NCBI RefSeq assembly: GCF_036373705.1
Contig: NC_089857.1
Location: 41,674,784 to 41,738,783 of the forward strand
Source: Amia ocellicauda
Lineage: Eukaryota; Chordata; Actinopteri; Amiiformes; Amiidae
Reading direction: 5' to 3'
DNA: 64,000 nt
Below, piece by piece: positions 40,701 to 50,423 of this stretch. The position numbers and the translations under genes were made by a program. Position 1 is the stretch's first letter; each line of letters opens with the position of its first letter. The notes beneath the pieces are model-generated. The model worked only from the letters and a program-made list of their open reading frames with translations, was not told the DNA's origin and did no database searches.

Positions 40701-41205
40701 GATGTTGCAAGTCAGAAACTGCGTGAAGCTCAGTGACGGAGTAGTGTTTCACGACTCGGCGACTGCAAACTTACTAAGTGAAGGTGAGTGAGTGAGTGAG
40801 TGTGTGAATGAATGAAAGAATGAAGAGATTTCAGTTAGGCAGCTCTGGGTTAGTCTGGGACAGCATTGGCGACGTATCGAAAAGGCTGTTTGAATGTCCC
40901 GGTCAGGTAAAACCAAATGATCTGAGATTCTCACGCAGACCCCAATCTTCAGTGTGTTTCTTGTCGCAGGCATTTTCTCCGACACCCACCTCCTGACCAT
41001 GATGTACATCGGGGAGATGTGTTTCTGGGCAGTGAAGTACGAAGACTGCAGCATGGACACGGCTGAGCGCAAAGAGGAGCGATTACAGTTCAGGGACATT
41101 GGCATGCAAATCTTGCACAAATACGTGTCCGTTTGTGAAGGACCCCTCCATGGACAGGGCTGGAATACTGAAAATGCGAAGGAGATTTTGAACATCCTGC
41201 AGTAA
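37613..41205 (+). CDS. RIMOC1: RAB7A-interacting MON1-CCZ1 complex subunit 1 (C5orf51 homologue)
   Basis: Cytosolic partner of the MON1-CCZ1 RAB7 exchange factor and of RAB7A, with a role in recruiting RAB7A to damaged mitochondria in mitophagy. Exons are 37613-37736, 39143-39252, 39900-40046, 40187-40318, 40669-40783 and 40970-41205. All borders are GT-AG and phases join. It gives 277 residues from ATG 37643 or 287 from ATG 37613; human has about 294. Recognisable stretches: LDITFYEENKLVDQEFPED, GLELLECLYWRRGALLYMYC, GIFSDTHLLTMMYIGEMCFW and KYVSVCEGPLHGQGWNTENA. No membrane segment or signal is seen. The N-terminal 30 residues (DCRRQGFELERRIFELDSKC) form a likely amphipathic helix and are poorly conserved. 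ATG 37643 has the better Kozak context (A at -3, G at +4) and matches the human length, so the upstream start is optional. Between divergent OXCT1 and co-oriented FBXO4, as in human. Confidence 0.95.
37737..39142 (+). other. RIMOC1 intron 1
   Basis: 1.4 kb; the first 400 bases are GC-rich and look like the end of a CpG island, the rest is AT-rich. Confidence 0.6.
39143..39252 (+). CDS. RIMOC1: RIMOC1 coding exon 2
   Basis: Encodes DDDYLQNASAILDKLKNYYR and then a stretch ending LLQDYTQ. Acceptor TTTTTCTAG, donor GTATAT; phase 1 in, 0 out. Confidence 0.93.
39253..39899 (+). other. RIMOC1 intron 2
   Basis: 647 bases, AT-rich, nothing recognised. Confidence 0.6.
39900..40046 (+). CDS. RIMOC1: RIMOC1 coding exon 3
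   Basis: 49 codons, phase 0 at both ends, encoding VILDITFYEENKLVDQEFPE followed by a Gln/Leu-rich helix (KIQQLLQDLTEPEVLAGRL). Acceptor TTATAG, donor GTACAG. Confidence 0.95.
40187..40318 (+). CDS. RIMOC1: RIMOC1 coding exon 4
   Basis: 44 codons, phase 0 at both ends. Contains the strongest family signature, LELLECLYWRRGALLYMYCH. Acceptor GGACAG, donor GTCAAT. Confidence 0.96.
40319..40668 (+). other. RIMOC1 intron 4
   Basis: 350 bases, AT-rich, nothing recognised. Confidence 0.6.
40669..40783 (+). CDS. RIMOC1: RIMOC1 coding exon 5
   Basis: Encodes CLQEGVRYLMRMLQVRNCVK followed by LSDGVVFHDSATANLLSE, phase 0 in and 1 out. The donor GTGAGT is the first unit of a run of TGAG repeats (40785-40801), so several GTGAGT donors lie four bases apart. 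Confidence 0.95.
40785..40819. repeat. TGAG/TGAA microsatellite at RIMOC1 exon 5 donor
   Basis: Tandem TGAG units merging into TGAA units, starting inside the splice donor itself. Confidence 0.85.
40970..41205 (+). CDS. RIMOC1: RIMOC1 coding exon 6 (stop)
   Basis: Encodes the C-terminal part, with GIFSDTHLLTMMYIGEMCFW and KYVSVCEGPLHGQGWNTENA, and ends with TAA at 41203-41205. It lacks the insert that the human protein has between its KYC and LDFRE stretches, which explains the shorter length. Confidence 0.96.
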
Positions 41206-41890
41206 AGAGAGGGAGCGAGAGAAGGGGTGGGGGTTGTTGGGAGGCGAATCCAAAAAGCACTTATTTTTCAGGCTGTTGGGCGGGCATGTGTTTGCTCAGA
41301 GTACGTGACACAAATAAGCCAGCTGTATATGATCACTGTACAGCAGCTGCTTGTATTTAATTTTTTTTTTTAATTGATTGCATTTATAAAAATAAAAAGG
41401 GGGGGAGGAAAAATACGTGCTTAAAAAGCTATGTATTCATGACCATTTCCAGTATGTACAGTATTGTTTTATGTATCTGCTGTGTAAATGGTGCTTCTTT
41501 CCCACTACTGAGAATCCGTTCTCTTCCACATTGACAAGCTTTTACCCGCGGATGGGTACTGCTTTATATTTTGATGGTATCAAACAAAAAGAAGGATCGC
41601 AGTAGTAGTCTTCTTTTAACAAGTATTGCAGCTTTGTTGGGTTTCTTTTTTTCTTTTCATTTTTCTTTTTTTACGTCTTCCTTTAATAAATGTGTTGGTT
41701 TTTAGAAATCTGCCGAATGCTTGGCTGATGCAGTTTTGTTTGGTTCGGGGTTTTAGCGGGAGGCTGTTTCTGTAAATATGTAGTTTATCTATAACACTTG
41801 TTTCAACAGTGATATAAGTTGAATTGTTCTTGCAAAAATACAGATACTTTCATGCTTCTGTCCCGTTGTCTCTGTTGTATTAAAGTGAAT
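41206..41890 (+). other. RIMOC1 3' UTR and polyadenylation signals
   Basis: T-rich sequence after the stop. A canonical AATAAA at 41685-41690 is followed by a TGTGTTGGTTT-type GU-rich element, making it the likely main poly(A) site. A weaker ATTAAA lies at 41879-41884. Confidence 0.6.
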
Positions 41891-42994
41891 GTTTTTCTAA
41901 TTTCACAAGTAATCATTGGTGGGAAGATCTTCAAGTGCTTAAATTGTCAACAAGAGTAAACTCAACAATGGGCTCATAACATGAGACAGATGTTTACCTG
42001 AAGAAAGGTAGTTTCTGATTTCTTGTATATATATTATTTTAAAGTTCATATACCTCAGACCTAGTCACTGCATGTGTTTAAGGTGAAACAATATGTCCTT
42101 AAAAAAAATCACCTTTTAAATAAAACATTTATGAAAATTTATGAAAGGTTAGAGCACATTTTAGAGTGTTTATCTTCAATAAGAACATACACAATTATTT
42201 TTGACTAGTTTATTGGCTTAAAAATGTGAGATTAAGGATTACATCATGCTGCTGCAAGGATATCATCTAAGCACTAGCACCAGGCCGTGTCTGTACTACA
42301 GGGGAAGCACACTTGTCTGTGTTGACCTCCAGGGCATCATTATCCTGGGGTCTGAGACCCACACCCGGTATAGGAGATGAACTACCAAAGATGCCAGAGG
42401 CTTGCCTTTGTCCAGTTTTCAAGCAACAGGTAACAGACCATTGGTACGTGGGATCAAAATAGTTCTGTTTAAGTGCGTAAACAGAAGGCTGAAGAAGCAG
42501 CTGCAGTTAAAGGTAAATCCTTATGTCAGTAGTGTTTCCTAGAGCCAGTATTGCAGTCAGGTGTGTGAGAAGAAGCCGTGATATCGCACAGTGACAGACC
42601 GCTGCCTCCAGTACAAAAATCCACTGGTAGCAAAACTCCAGTAGATCTGCTGCAGTTGCTGTTGGAAGTGAGTGAGTGAGGACTGAAATTGTGTTGGAGC
42701 TGTAAGGACATGTTGCCACGCCTGGATTGAATAAACTGCAGCTGTCTAGTAGTTCAGCACCCGTCCCAGCAGCTGTCCGAGGCCAGTAAACCCACTTCCT
42801 GGATCTCCTGTACATTATAATGTTAGAATGGAAATGGGCTGCAATGCAAGCTCCTAGGTTATTCATCTCCACGTGGTCTGGAATGACAACACAGTATTAG
42901 AGCCATCTATATACTATATATGTTTAAAAAATATATATGAATCAATGAAAATGTTCTTTTCCGAATTTGATTCCTGCTTACTACTTCTAACTTG

Positions 42995-42997
<3 letters not shown>

Positions 42998-43064
<67 letters not shown>
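42998..43064. repeat. TA then CA microsatellite
   Basis: About 57 bases of alternating TA followed by five CA units. Confidence 0.92.
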
Positions 43065-43135
43065 TGATTTGGGGACAGCTCTGGAAAACATTGAGACCAC
43101 TCCAAGTTCAGAAATCAATGTTAAGTAGTTCATTT
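43065..43135. mobile_element. Fragment resembling a Tc1-type terminal region
   Basis: GCTCTGGAAAACATTGAGAC followed by CACTCCAAG resembles termini of other fish Tc1-like families (CTGGAAAA...GAGACCACT). It directly follows a TA tract. No opposite end was found. Confidence 0.35.
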
Positions 43136-43360
43136 TTTCCACAGCTGTATATCCACACATTATTTGGTTAGTTTTTATAACATTGTATAGCCTAACATTT
43201 GTAAATAACATACATTATTTTACTTTATCAACTGGAAATCCCTTTCTTAGAATATATGTTTTTATTTTCTCAGTTTTATTTCTTCGCTGAATAAAAACAA
43301 ATGACTTTCTTTCATGATAGCCTACTTCTATAAAGCTGCCGTGAGCACCATGCTGCAGAA

Positions 43361-43380
43361 ACTACAATGTCCATGATGCA
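43361..43380. promoter_or_regulatory. ZNF143/THAP11-type site in FBXO4 promoter
   Basis: ACTACAATGTCCATGATGCA matches the long ZNF143 (Staf) site consensus ACTACAATTCCCAGAATGCA in most positions. It lies about 200 bases before the FBXO4 start codon, the usual distance for such core-promoter sites. Confidence 0.6.
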
Positions 43381-43578
43381 TTGCTGCATTGTTTTGCAGA
43401 CGGTACGGCAACCCGGACGGGGACGTGGAACTTGTTACGCAGGCTGGGAAAACCTCACCTTTTACATGATTTATACAGAGCTGCGTGACTTTTGCACAAT
43501 AAATTAAAGCCCAAATGCCGGAGACGGTGCAGTGATACAGTCTTTCTCCCGGAGCAGAGACTGCAGCGTGTGTTTGCC

Positions 43579-43737
43579 ATGGCCGAGGGGAAATGGAGCA
43601 GTCTTGAGTCTGCTGTCATCAAAAGTTTAAGGAAGTTTAGAGACAAATATTTACAACGTGATTTAATAAATACAACAACTGGAGAAAATGCGGACAAAGA
43701 CGCAATTACAGGAAGCTGTTATTTGGAGAGCATACCG
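43579..43737 (+). CDS. FBXO4: FBXO4 coding exon 1
   Basis: 53 codons starting MAEGKWSSLESAVIKSLRKF, ending ESIP at the border of the F-box, phase 0; donor GTAAGA. Upstream in the same frame there is no ATG back to about 43492, supporting this start. Confidence 0.9.
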
Positions 43738-46710
43738 GTAAGATAAAACATTTAATTAAACCTTCTCTTTAAGGATTTCCCCCCTGAGTCATTATATATA
43801 CGTTTTGTACTTTATTGACAGGTGTCACCTGACTAGTTTATTTCCTCAGCCAAAGGTTGTCCTCTGGCTATTCCAACAGTGCTAGTATTAGTGCTATATC
43901 AGGCCTGCTTCATTATTTGTGGATTGGTGTGACAGTGTCAGTTTATGCACCTGAGTGTAGCACCTGATTCTACTCACAGATTCGTAACTTTGTATAGCGT
44001 GTCAGTCCAATTATTTCTTATTATGCAAAAATATAAAATAACAAAATGTCTCACTTTTAAACATGCATCTTTTTGATTCATGCTACTGCTAGCCACGCGT
44101 GTCTGCCTAGTGTTATTATGCTTTGCTGACCAACCACACTGTCTTTTCTTCCCTGCAAGGTGGACATGCAGTTTTATGTCATGTCATTCCTGTCCCCTCA
44201 AGACCTGTGCCAGCTGGGCAGCACCAGCCAGTACTGGAGGAGTGTGGTGAGAGACCCAGTGCTGTGGAAGTATTTTCTCCTCCGGGACCTGCCTTCCTGG
44301 TCCTCCATCGACCACTCGTCCATGCCAGACCTGCAGGGCCTGGACAGACCTGTCCTGGACAGCACTGAGAGCACTAGTCCAGACTTCATGGCTGAGTAGG
44401 TGTTTGTGTGTGGTCTTGGTTAGAATTCACAGAGACTGTTTTAGAGCGTTAATCAGGTTGTTATGATCAGATCTTAACCTCCAGTCTCCATCAAACAGGT
44501 ATCTGAAGGGCTGCCCCGCGTGCCGGCGGAGACGGAGCCCCCTCAGGCCGGTGTACTCGGTGGTGACGTCCTTCCTGCACTCGCTGGTTGTGCACACCGA
44601 GCCTCGCTTCGCCATGTTTGGCCCAGGCTTGGAGCAGCTGGACGTGTCCTTCGTCATGAGGATGATGAACTCTCCCGATGTGTTGCCTGTGGCGGGTCTT
44701 CCACAGAGGCAGATCGATGGTGCGTGTGGTGGTGTATTCGTTGTGTCACTGATTTACTGTCTGCTCATGAGAGACCCCTTTCCCCACGTGGTGCTGTTGA
44801 TGTTCTCTTATTCTCCCGAATTGTGTTTGCTTCAGGTATTGGATCTGGAATAAGCTTCCTGTACAATAACCAACAGCAATTTAACATTTTAACACTGTAC
44901 TCAACAGTTAGGTAAGTTCAATTTAAACAAGTCAATTTTTGCCTTAAGATTTCGTTTTTCAAAAATCCCCAAATTTTACTTGAATTGTGTAATATTTTAA
45001 TATTGATGTTTAGTTATTCACTGTTATACTGATGGTATGTATTGTGATGTAATTTTTGCTGGCGATTCTTTTCACAGCCTGCTGTTTGTAAGTGAGACAC
45101 ACTTGTTAGGCATTTTCCCAGTATCGTGGGTGTGACCATGTCATTATGTAAGCACAGGTACTCATGCCATAGTCCTGGTTGGCCAGCAGAGGCTTTGACT
45201 TTAATAAGCAATAGAGCTGCAGGATTGAGCTTTATCTGCCATCTCTCCATCTCTCCTACCCACTGTCTTCTGTCCTACTGCTGTCACAATGTCCGGGGTC
45301 TTCCCTCCTGTCTAAATGAACATCCTTTCCTTATGTGTCTTTGTCTTTCTCTCTCCATGTCAGGCCCAGAGGAGTAGTAATGTGTGTCAGTGCTATTACG
45401 TTTAATAGTTTTGTGGTCTCCAGGAGAATCATGTCCCACATGAATGTAATACAGTGGTGTACAACGTTTGGCTGAGCAACCACTACAACCCTGTGAATCA
45501 CATTCTGTCTGTGTGTCGAAGGATATCTTAGCATTTTTGTGTTTCTGCTTTGATGGCAATGATGGGGAATATTGAATGTATTGAAGATCACATCTGTTCG
45601 TTTCCCAGGGAGGAGAGGGAGAGGGCTCGGGCCGAACAGCACAGCGTACAGAGTAAACTCTTCGTGACGGGCAGCGCCATGGAGCCAGAGAGTGTGGACA
45701 CCAAGTACACAATCATCCCACACGTGCAAGAGGTGTGCAGGGTTGTGGACGGGTTCATTTATGTGGCCAACGCAGAGGATCTCACAGGTAGGAACATGCC
45801 TCTGGTTTTTCATAGAATTAGATTGTCGTGTTCTTTAGTAATTTAGGCAAGGAAATGCTAATCGTGCTGAAATTGATTTACACAGTGAGGGATGGTTAAG
45901 CAAAACTCATTTAACATCTAGTAGATAGACTGGATGGATTTTCGATGGCAGTGAGTTTTAATCAGACTATAATAGGTGATGTTGTAGAAATCTTTGTACA
46001 GATGTGTAATTAGGCTTTTATACAAGCGAACTCACACACACGAACATGAGGAGAGAAATATCTGAATGAACACTGTTGGCTAGATCTTAAATGCGAACAA
46101 TGTGACGTGTTGTGTGAATTTCAAGGCTGCGAGCGGAAAGACGAGCTGGCACAGATTCGGGCCATGATCGATCCTGTCTGGGGGTCCTCCGGCCGCCCGC
46201 TGCTGGTTCTCTCCATCATTTCCAGAGCGGGACACAGTAGGGTGCCCTGTGTTTACATGGCGCAGCAGCTGCACCTCAGCCGGCTGCCAAACCCCTGGCT
46301 GGTAGGTGAAATCTTTCATGTTCAAGCTCAGCGATTGTGTGGGGTTTCCTCTGAGTTTCTCGCCGTAACATGCTCATATACACCATGAGCCCTGTTACAT
46401 GAACAGCCACGAGATATGTAGTAATTTCCATCATAACAGTGATGGGATTGTGGGATTATTCCAGTTATTCCCATGAGGCCAGAGGCAGAGAATAGATTCT
46501 CTCCAGTGTGTCGACGCCACAGTGCTCTGAGAGGCCAGTTCAAACTCCGTAATAAGGTGAAGTGAAAACGCCGGATGGGTGTTTTTGTTATCGATTCATT
46601 CATTTCAGATTTGCTTTGTATTTCAGGTCCAGGACACTGAAGCCGAATCCCTGAACGGACTTTTAAGTGGGATTCAGTGGCTTCTGAGGGAACTGGGGAT
46701 CGTTGTTTAG
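43579..46710 (+). CDS. FBXO4: F-box only protein 4
   Basis: Substrate receptor of an SCF (SKP1-CUL1-F-box) ubiquitin ligase; known mammalian substrates are TERF1 (TRF1) and cyclin D1. Exons are 43579-43737, 44160-44395, 44499-44719, 44836-44911, 45609-45787, 46126-46301 and 46627-46710. Borders are GT-AG and phases join, giving 376 residues (human 387). The F-box spans about residues 51-95 (PVDMQFYVMSFLSPQDLCQL, then GSTSQYWRSVVRDPVLWKYF), followed by RDLPSWSS. Residues from about 130 on form the atypical GTPase-like substrate-binding domain, with TSFLHSLVVHTEPRFAMFGP, GLPQRQIDGIGSG, CRVVDGFIYVANAED and SSGRPLLVLS. ATG 43579 has a perfect GCCATGG context. Compared with human, the Pro/Ser-rich first ten or so residues are absent. 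A ZNF143-like site lies upstream and a poly(A) signal at 47198. Confidence 0.96.
43738..44159 (+). other. FBXO4 intron 1
   Basis: 422 bases, nothing recognised. Confidence 0.6.
44160..44395 (+). CDS. FBXO4: FBXO4 coding exon 2 (F-box)
   Basis: Encodes nearly the whole F-box (VDMQFYVMSFLSPQDLCQLG) and the FLLRDLPSWSS segment. Phase 0 in, 2 out; acceptor TGCAAG, donor GTAGGT. Confidence 0.96.
44499..44719 (+). CDS. FBXO4: FBXO4 coding exon 3
   Basis: Encodes YLKGCPACRRRRSPLRPVYS, TSFLHSLVVHTEPRFAMFGP and GLPQRQID; phase 2 in, 1 out. Acceptor AAACAG, donor GTGCGT. Confidence 0.96.
44836..44911 (+). CDS. FBXO4: FBXO4 coding exon 4
   Basis: Encodes GIGSGISFLYNNQQQFNILT and LYSTV; phase 1 in, 2 out. 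Acceptor TTCAG, donor GTAAGT. Confidence 0.95.
44912..45608 (+). other. FBXO4 intron 4
   Basis: 697 bases. Minus-strand ORFs here and over exon 5 are shadows. Confidence 0.6.
45609..45787 (+). CDS. FBXO4: FBXO4 coding exon 5
   Basis: Encodes an Arg/Glu-rich helix (EERERARAEQHSVQSKLFVT) and KYTIIPHVQEVCRVVDGFIY; phase 2 in, 1 out. Acceptor TCCCAG, donor GTAGGA. Confidence 0.95.
45788..46125 (+). other. FBXO4 intron 5
   Basis: 338 bases, nothing recognised. Confidence 0.6.
46126..46301 (+). CDS. FBXO4: FBXO4 coding exon 6
   Basis: Encodes CERKDELAQIRAMIDPVWGS, SGRPLLVLSIISRAGHSRVP and the end HLSRLPNPWL; phase 1 in, 0 out. Acceptor TTTCAAG, donor GTAGGT. Confidence 0.95.
46302..46626 (+). 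other. FBXO4 intron 6
   Basis: 325 bases, nothing recognised. Confidence 0.6.
46627..46710 (+). CDS. FBXO4: FBXO4 coding exon 7 (stop)
   Basis: 27 codons plus TAG: VQDTEAESLNGLLSGIQWLL and a short tail. Matches the VQDTEAETL...GIEWIL end of the mammalian protein. Confidence 0.96.
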   Translation, partial: VQDTEAESLNGLLSGIQWLLRELGIVV

Positions 46711-47225
46711 AGCGTGTGAAGACCGACCTCCTGTAACGCCGCTCACCAGGTCACCCTGTGTGACATGTCAACTCTGTAACAACACAGTGTGTAAAAAGAC
46801 ACACTTTGTAAAAATGGAAGCTCTGAAATGAAAATACTGTCTCTGTTGAAATGTTGATGGATTGCCATGATGTACTGTCTGCAACTTTTTGGATCACATG
46901 GTTTTACTATTTATAAATGTAACACTTTTCTAATCCTCTGACTTCAGTTGAGTCTATTTGTGGTTAAGATTCTGCCTGCGCTGAGCTGGAGATATTTTGA
47001 AAGAATCACACTGAGGAAACGGAGGCGGGTTTTTACTGTTTTACTTCACACAGGTGAACAATAGCAACTCTGCCACTGTTCAGAATCAACTGGGAGAAAG
47101 GCCGGGGCCAGTTCATAGCTTTGACCTGCCTACAGATACAGATTACAAACTTGTACCCCATCAGGGTGAAATTTATTGTCAGAAGCCTCTACTATACAAT
47201 AAAAATGCAAGAGGGTAATGCTCAG
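46711..47225 (+). other. FBXO4 3' UTR with poly(A) signal
   Basis: Non-coding sequence after TAG, with AATAAA at 47198-47203 as the probable polyadenylation signal. Confidence 0.55.
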
Positions 47226-47699
47226 TGAGTCTGACTTGAAGCTTATTCGGCTGCAGTAGTGTCTGTAGACCGCCAGGCGGCACTGTTACCCCACAGTTCC
47301 TGTGTTTCACCTGCTTTGCTGATGAACTAGTGCTTCTCAGATGGAAAGTCGGTGATACAAAACATTTTAAAGACTTTGTGCAGTAATTTACAAATGCACT
47401 TTCTCAGGACTCATCCTAGAGCTTAATAGATGTATATACAACTGAAGCCTTGGAGCAGGCAGGGTTTTGTGGTGCTTCCGGCCCAGTGTGAAGCAGTTTG
47501 TTACAGCAGCTGGCTGCACTGTTAGTCCAGTTGGTAATAAAGTGTTTTTTGGACAGACTTGCACACCCATCACTCCTCACACTGCAAGCACACTATGCAT
47601 ATACAATTATACATATTATTTATATGTCATCACATCACCATCAGCACAAGCATTTCCACTCTTTCAATTGTCACATTTTCATTTGATAATACATCTATA

Positions 47700-48095
47700 G
47701 GGAATGTTCTACTGAGAGACTGAGGGAACTGAAGCTTTTCAGCCTGTAACAGAGATGACTTCGTGGGGACTTGATTCAAGTCTTCAAAATCAAATCGACC
47801 ACATCAAACCAGAGGAGCTTTTCCAGATCAGCAGGGACACACGCACCCGGGGGCACAAATGGAAATTGGGCTTCAAGGCATTCAAGACAGAAAACAGGAG
47901 ACACTTCTTCACACAGAGAGGCGTCACAATCTGAACAAACTCCCCAGCGATGTGGCTGAAGAGACAATTTGGGAACATTCAAAAACAGACTGGATAGGAT
48001 CCTTGATCACTTAGTTATTAATGGACACCAAACGAGCACGATGGGGCGAATGGGCTCCTCTCATCTGTAATCTTTCTTATGGACTTATGTTCTTA
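47700..48095 (+). mobile_element. CR1-type LINE, 3' end fragment
   Basis: Frame-broken coding sequence of the C-terminal part of a non-LTR retrotransposon ORF2: HIKPEELFQISRDTRTRGHK, WKLGFKAFKTENRRHFFTQR, then a broken KLWN-P-type stretch. It ends in TTCTTATG-like octamers (near 48067-48092), as CR1 elements do. Plus strand; 5' truncated. Confidence 0.8.
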
Positions 48096-48409
48096 ATGGG
48101 AGCGGAGGATTCTGCAGTTCTGCGCATAACTGCGAACAAGAACCTGACCTTAAGCATTAATATTCAGATAATAACATGACCACTGCTCAATTACTTGGGG
48201 GCGGTGCCGTCACTGCCAAATATACTGACTGGTTTTCTAAAGTGCCAATCAGTTTAGACAATTGATTGGCAGGCTGGCAAAAGAAAAAAAAACTCACACA
48301 GTGGCTCACTTTGCGTGCCAACGTATCGGCTCTGCGTGCTACTCGTGCCACAGGTTCACCATCCCTGGTCTGTATTGTGTCTGGGATTCGAAGAAGGTGT
48401 ACGAAATAA

Positions 48410-48540
48410 TCTTATTTGTCAGAAATCATTGCTTAAATATTTGTTTTATGAAGTGATCTAACAGTGTTAATCCCACAGGTCAATTATGATGATGGGATCC
48501 TACTTGGAGACAGAGGCATGTAGGCATGTGGACCCTTCTT
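48410..48540 (+). repeat. Copy of the unknown gene's 3' flank
   Basis: ATCTTATTTGTCAGAAATCA and the following 110 bases closely match 57500-57620, just after the stop of the four-exon gene at 54671-57431. The similarity ends at ACCCTTC in both. Confidence 0.75.
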
Positions 48541-48999
48541 CATGACCCCATAGCCAGAACCAGCACCAGGGCACCAAGCACGCTTCAGTGTGGCTCTTTC
48601 AAAGACTCTTAACACTTTGAATAATGTTATTTTCAGCTCCTTCACTTTAGCCTGCTGCCAAGTCTGTCTAATGCCCATAGGGATTGTTAGCACATGTGTG
48701 GGACAGAGAGATACCCAATCATGTCCTGTTAATTTGGATACAAAGGTGAAGAAGCAAATTATATCAGAAAGGTTAATTAGTACACAATACTGCAGAACAA
48801 AAGAAAAATATGACAAAACAATAGACAGCTATCATCTCAGTCCATGTGGAATTACTACAAGGATGCAGGCTTAAATTGAGTGTGTGTGAAATTATTACAT
48901 TGGGGTAAATACATAGCCTGTGTAATAATATACATTTAAAATGTTGGCATTTAGCTTATCTGTGATTTTGTATGTTCTTTACCAAAAATGTAGATGATT

Positions 49000-49290
49000 C
49001 TGTCTCTGGAGCGCTTCGTTAGAGGAGAAGAGAACTACTTTGGTGGTGTTCTCAATAAATCGTGCCCTGAGTTTTCCTTGTCCGCTTATCTATTGAGGGA
49101 GTACGTCTCCCCATCAGTACCAATACATCTTTTTCACCCTGTTAAACAGTTAGTGTTAGAGTTAGTGCCTCTGTGTTTGATTGGGTGAGTGTCCGCCATC
49201 AGTGTCATTGTGTGTGTGTGTGAGTATACACAGAGATCGGTATCAATGTGTTTGTTTCCAGTAATCCAGTATCTGTGTGTGTGTTGGTTT
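49000..49290 (+). repeat. Copy of intron 1 sequence of the unknown gene
   Basis: Blocks such as TCTGGAGCGCT, CCTGAGTTTTCCTT and TATCTATTGAGGGAGTAC also occur, in the same order, at 55380-55475, followed in both by GT-rich sequence with AGTATCTGTGTGTGT. Confidence 0.7.
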
Positions 49291-49299
49291 GCAAAAGCA

Positions 49300-50212
49300 A
49301 TGTGCACATGTATCCACATGACAGCCTAAAACAGTGCCAATTGTGCTGTAGAGGCAGTGTTGCCAGATCAGAGATTAAATCTTTAAATTTCCACTCCTGT
49401 TTGAGAGGAAATGGTATCTCATTTTTTCTGAAGCTTTTCTTCACTACCCAAAACATAATACTTTTCCTTCTTGGGCTCAATCACCCAGTGAACCATGCAC
49501 CCCCAACCCCCTTACCGGACCATTACTGCCATTGCCAGTATGGTGGTGTCATTACTATCACATTTTCATGTGTTTTGGTAATGATACGTTGTGGTAATGA
49601 CATTTAACACTTCTAGGATTTCAGGGCTAGTACATATTACTGCATAAGTATCTCTTGGTAAACTTTAATGTTATCAAAACATACCATCTTTTATTTTTAT
49701 TAATTTATACTAGTTATGACATGATTTGTAATGACACATAAGAAACATAACCCCATAATTAAAAATATTTACTTCACTTTTTTTCTTCGTAAGACATGAT
49801 ATCAAGAATATCCCTCCATCATCTCAGTGTGCTTTGTTGTGACTTCCTCATTTGCATGTGACCAAATAGATGCAACTTTATTTTTCTGTAGTTTGTGCAT
49901 GGTGATGGTGATGAAGACAAAAACAGAAAATATCAAAAGAAAAAGTAGAAAAAATGGAAGCAAAAAAAGGATAATCGTATAACAGGTGCATGAAGGAAGA
50001 AAATTAGTTAAAGAGAGATCCTGTCCACACACTGTATTTAAGAAGAAACAAAGTCAACACAAATATATCATAGACACCACATTTGATTTCTTAGAGGAAT
50101 GTGGTCTTGAACTGCTCCAAGTGCTCAAGTGAAGAAAACAGCAGCAGACTTTTCAGCAATTATGCTTTCATCCGGGCTTGTGTAGCTCAAGTCACAAAGA
50201 TCATATTAAATT
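49300..50212. other. Intergenic, nothing recognised
   Basis: AT-rich DNA. A purine-rich stretch near 49920-50000 gives a minus-strand Leu/Phe-rich ORF that is probably chance. Confidence 0.5.
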
Positions 50213-50220
50213 CCCCAGAC

Positions 50221-50415
50221 CAGGGGTTTTCAAACCGGTCCTGGAGTACCCCCTGCCCTGCTGGTTTTTGTTCCAACTGAGGTCTTAATTGCTTAATTGA
50301 ATCCTTAATTGACCTAACAATGCAATATAGCATTCAATGAAGTAATGAAGACCTAGGTTGGAACAAAAAGCAGCAGGGCAGGGGGTACTCCAGGACTGGA
50401 CCGGCAAAACCACTG
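50221..50415. mobile_element. hAT-type MITE with perfect 8-bp target duplication
   Basis: Begins CAGGGGTTTTC and ends AAAACCACTG. The two halves are long inverted repeats (GGAGTACCCCCTGCCCTGCT in one, its complement in the other). The element is flanked by CCCCAGAC at 50213-50220 and 50416-50423, the 8-bp duplication expected of hAT transposition. No transposase is inside. Confidence 0.93.
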
Positions 50416-50423
50416 CCCCAGAC

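Larger units (their letters stand above)
41891..43360. other. RIMOC1-FBXO4 intergenic region
   Basis: 1.5 kb without a recognised gene. Contains the TA/CA microsatellite (42998-43064) and a short Tc1-like terminal fragment just after it. Confidence 0.55.

Noticed and set aside
42873..43211. Tyr-Ile repeat ORFs on both strands
   Set aside because: Translation of the TA microsatellite.
45284..45813. Long minus-strand ORFs over FBXO4 intron 4 and exon 5
   Set aside because: Shadow of the FBXO4 exon, which has the correct phase, conservation and splice sites.
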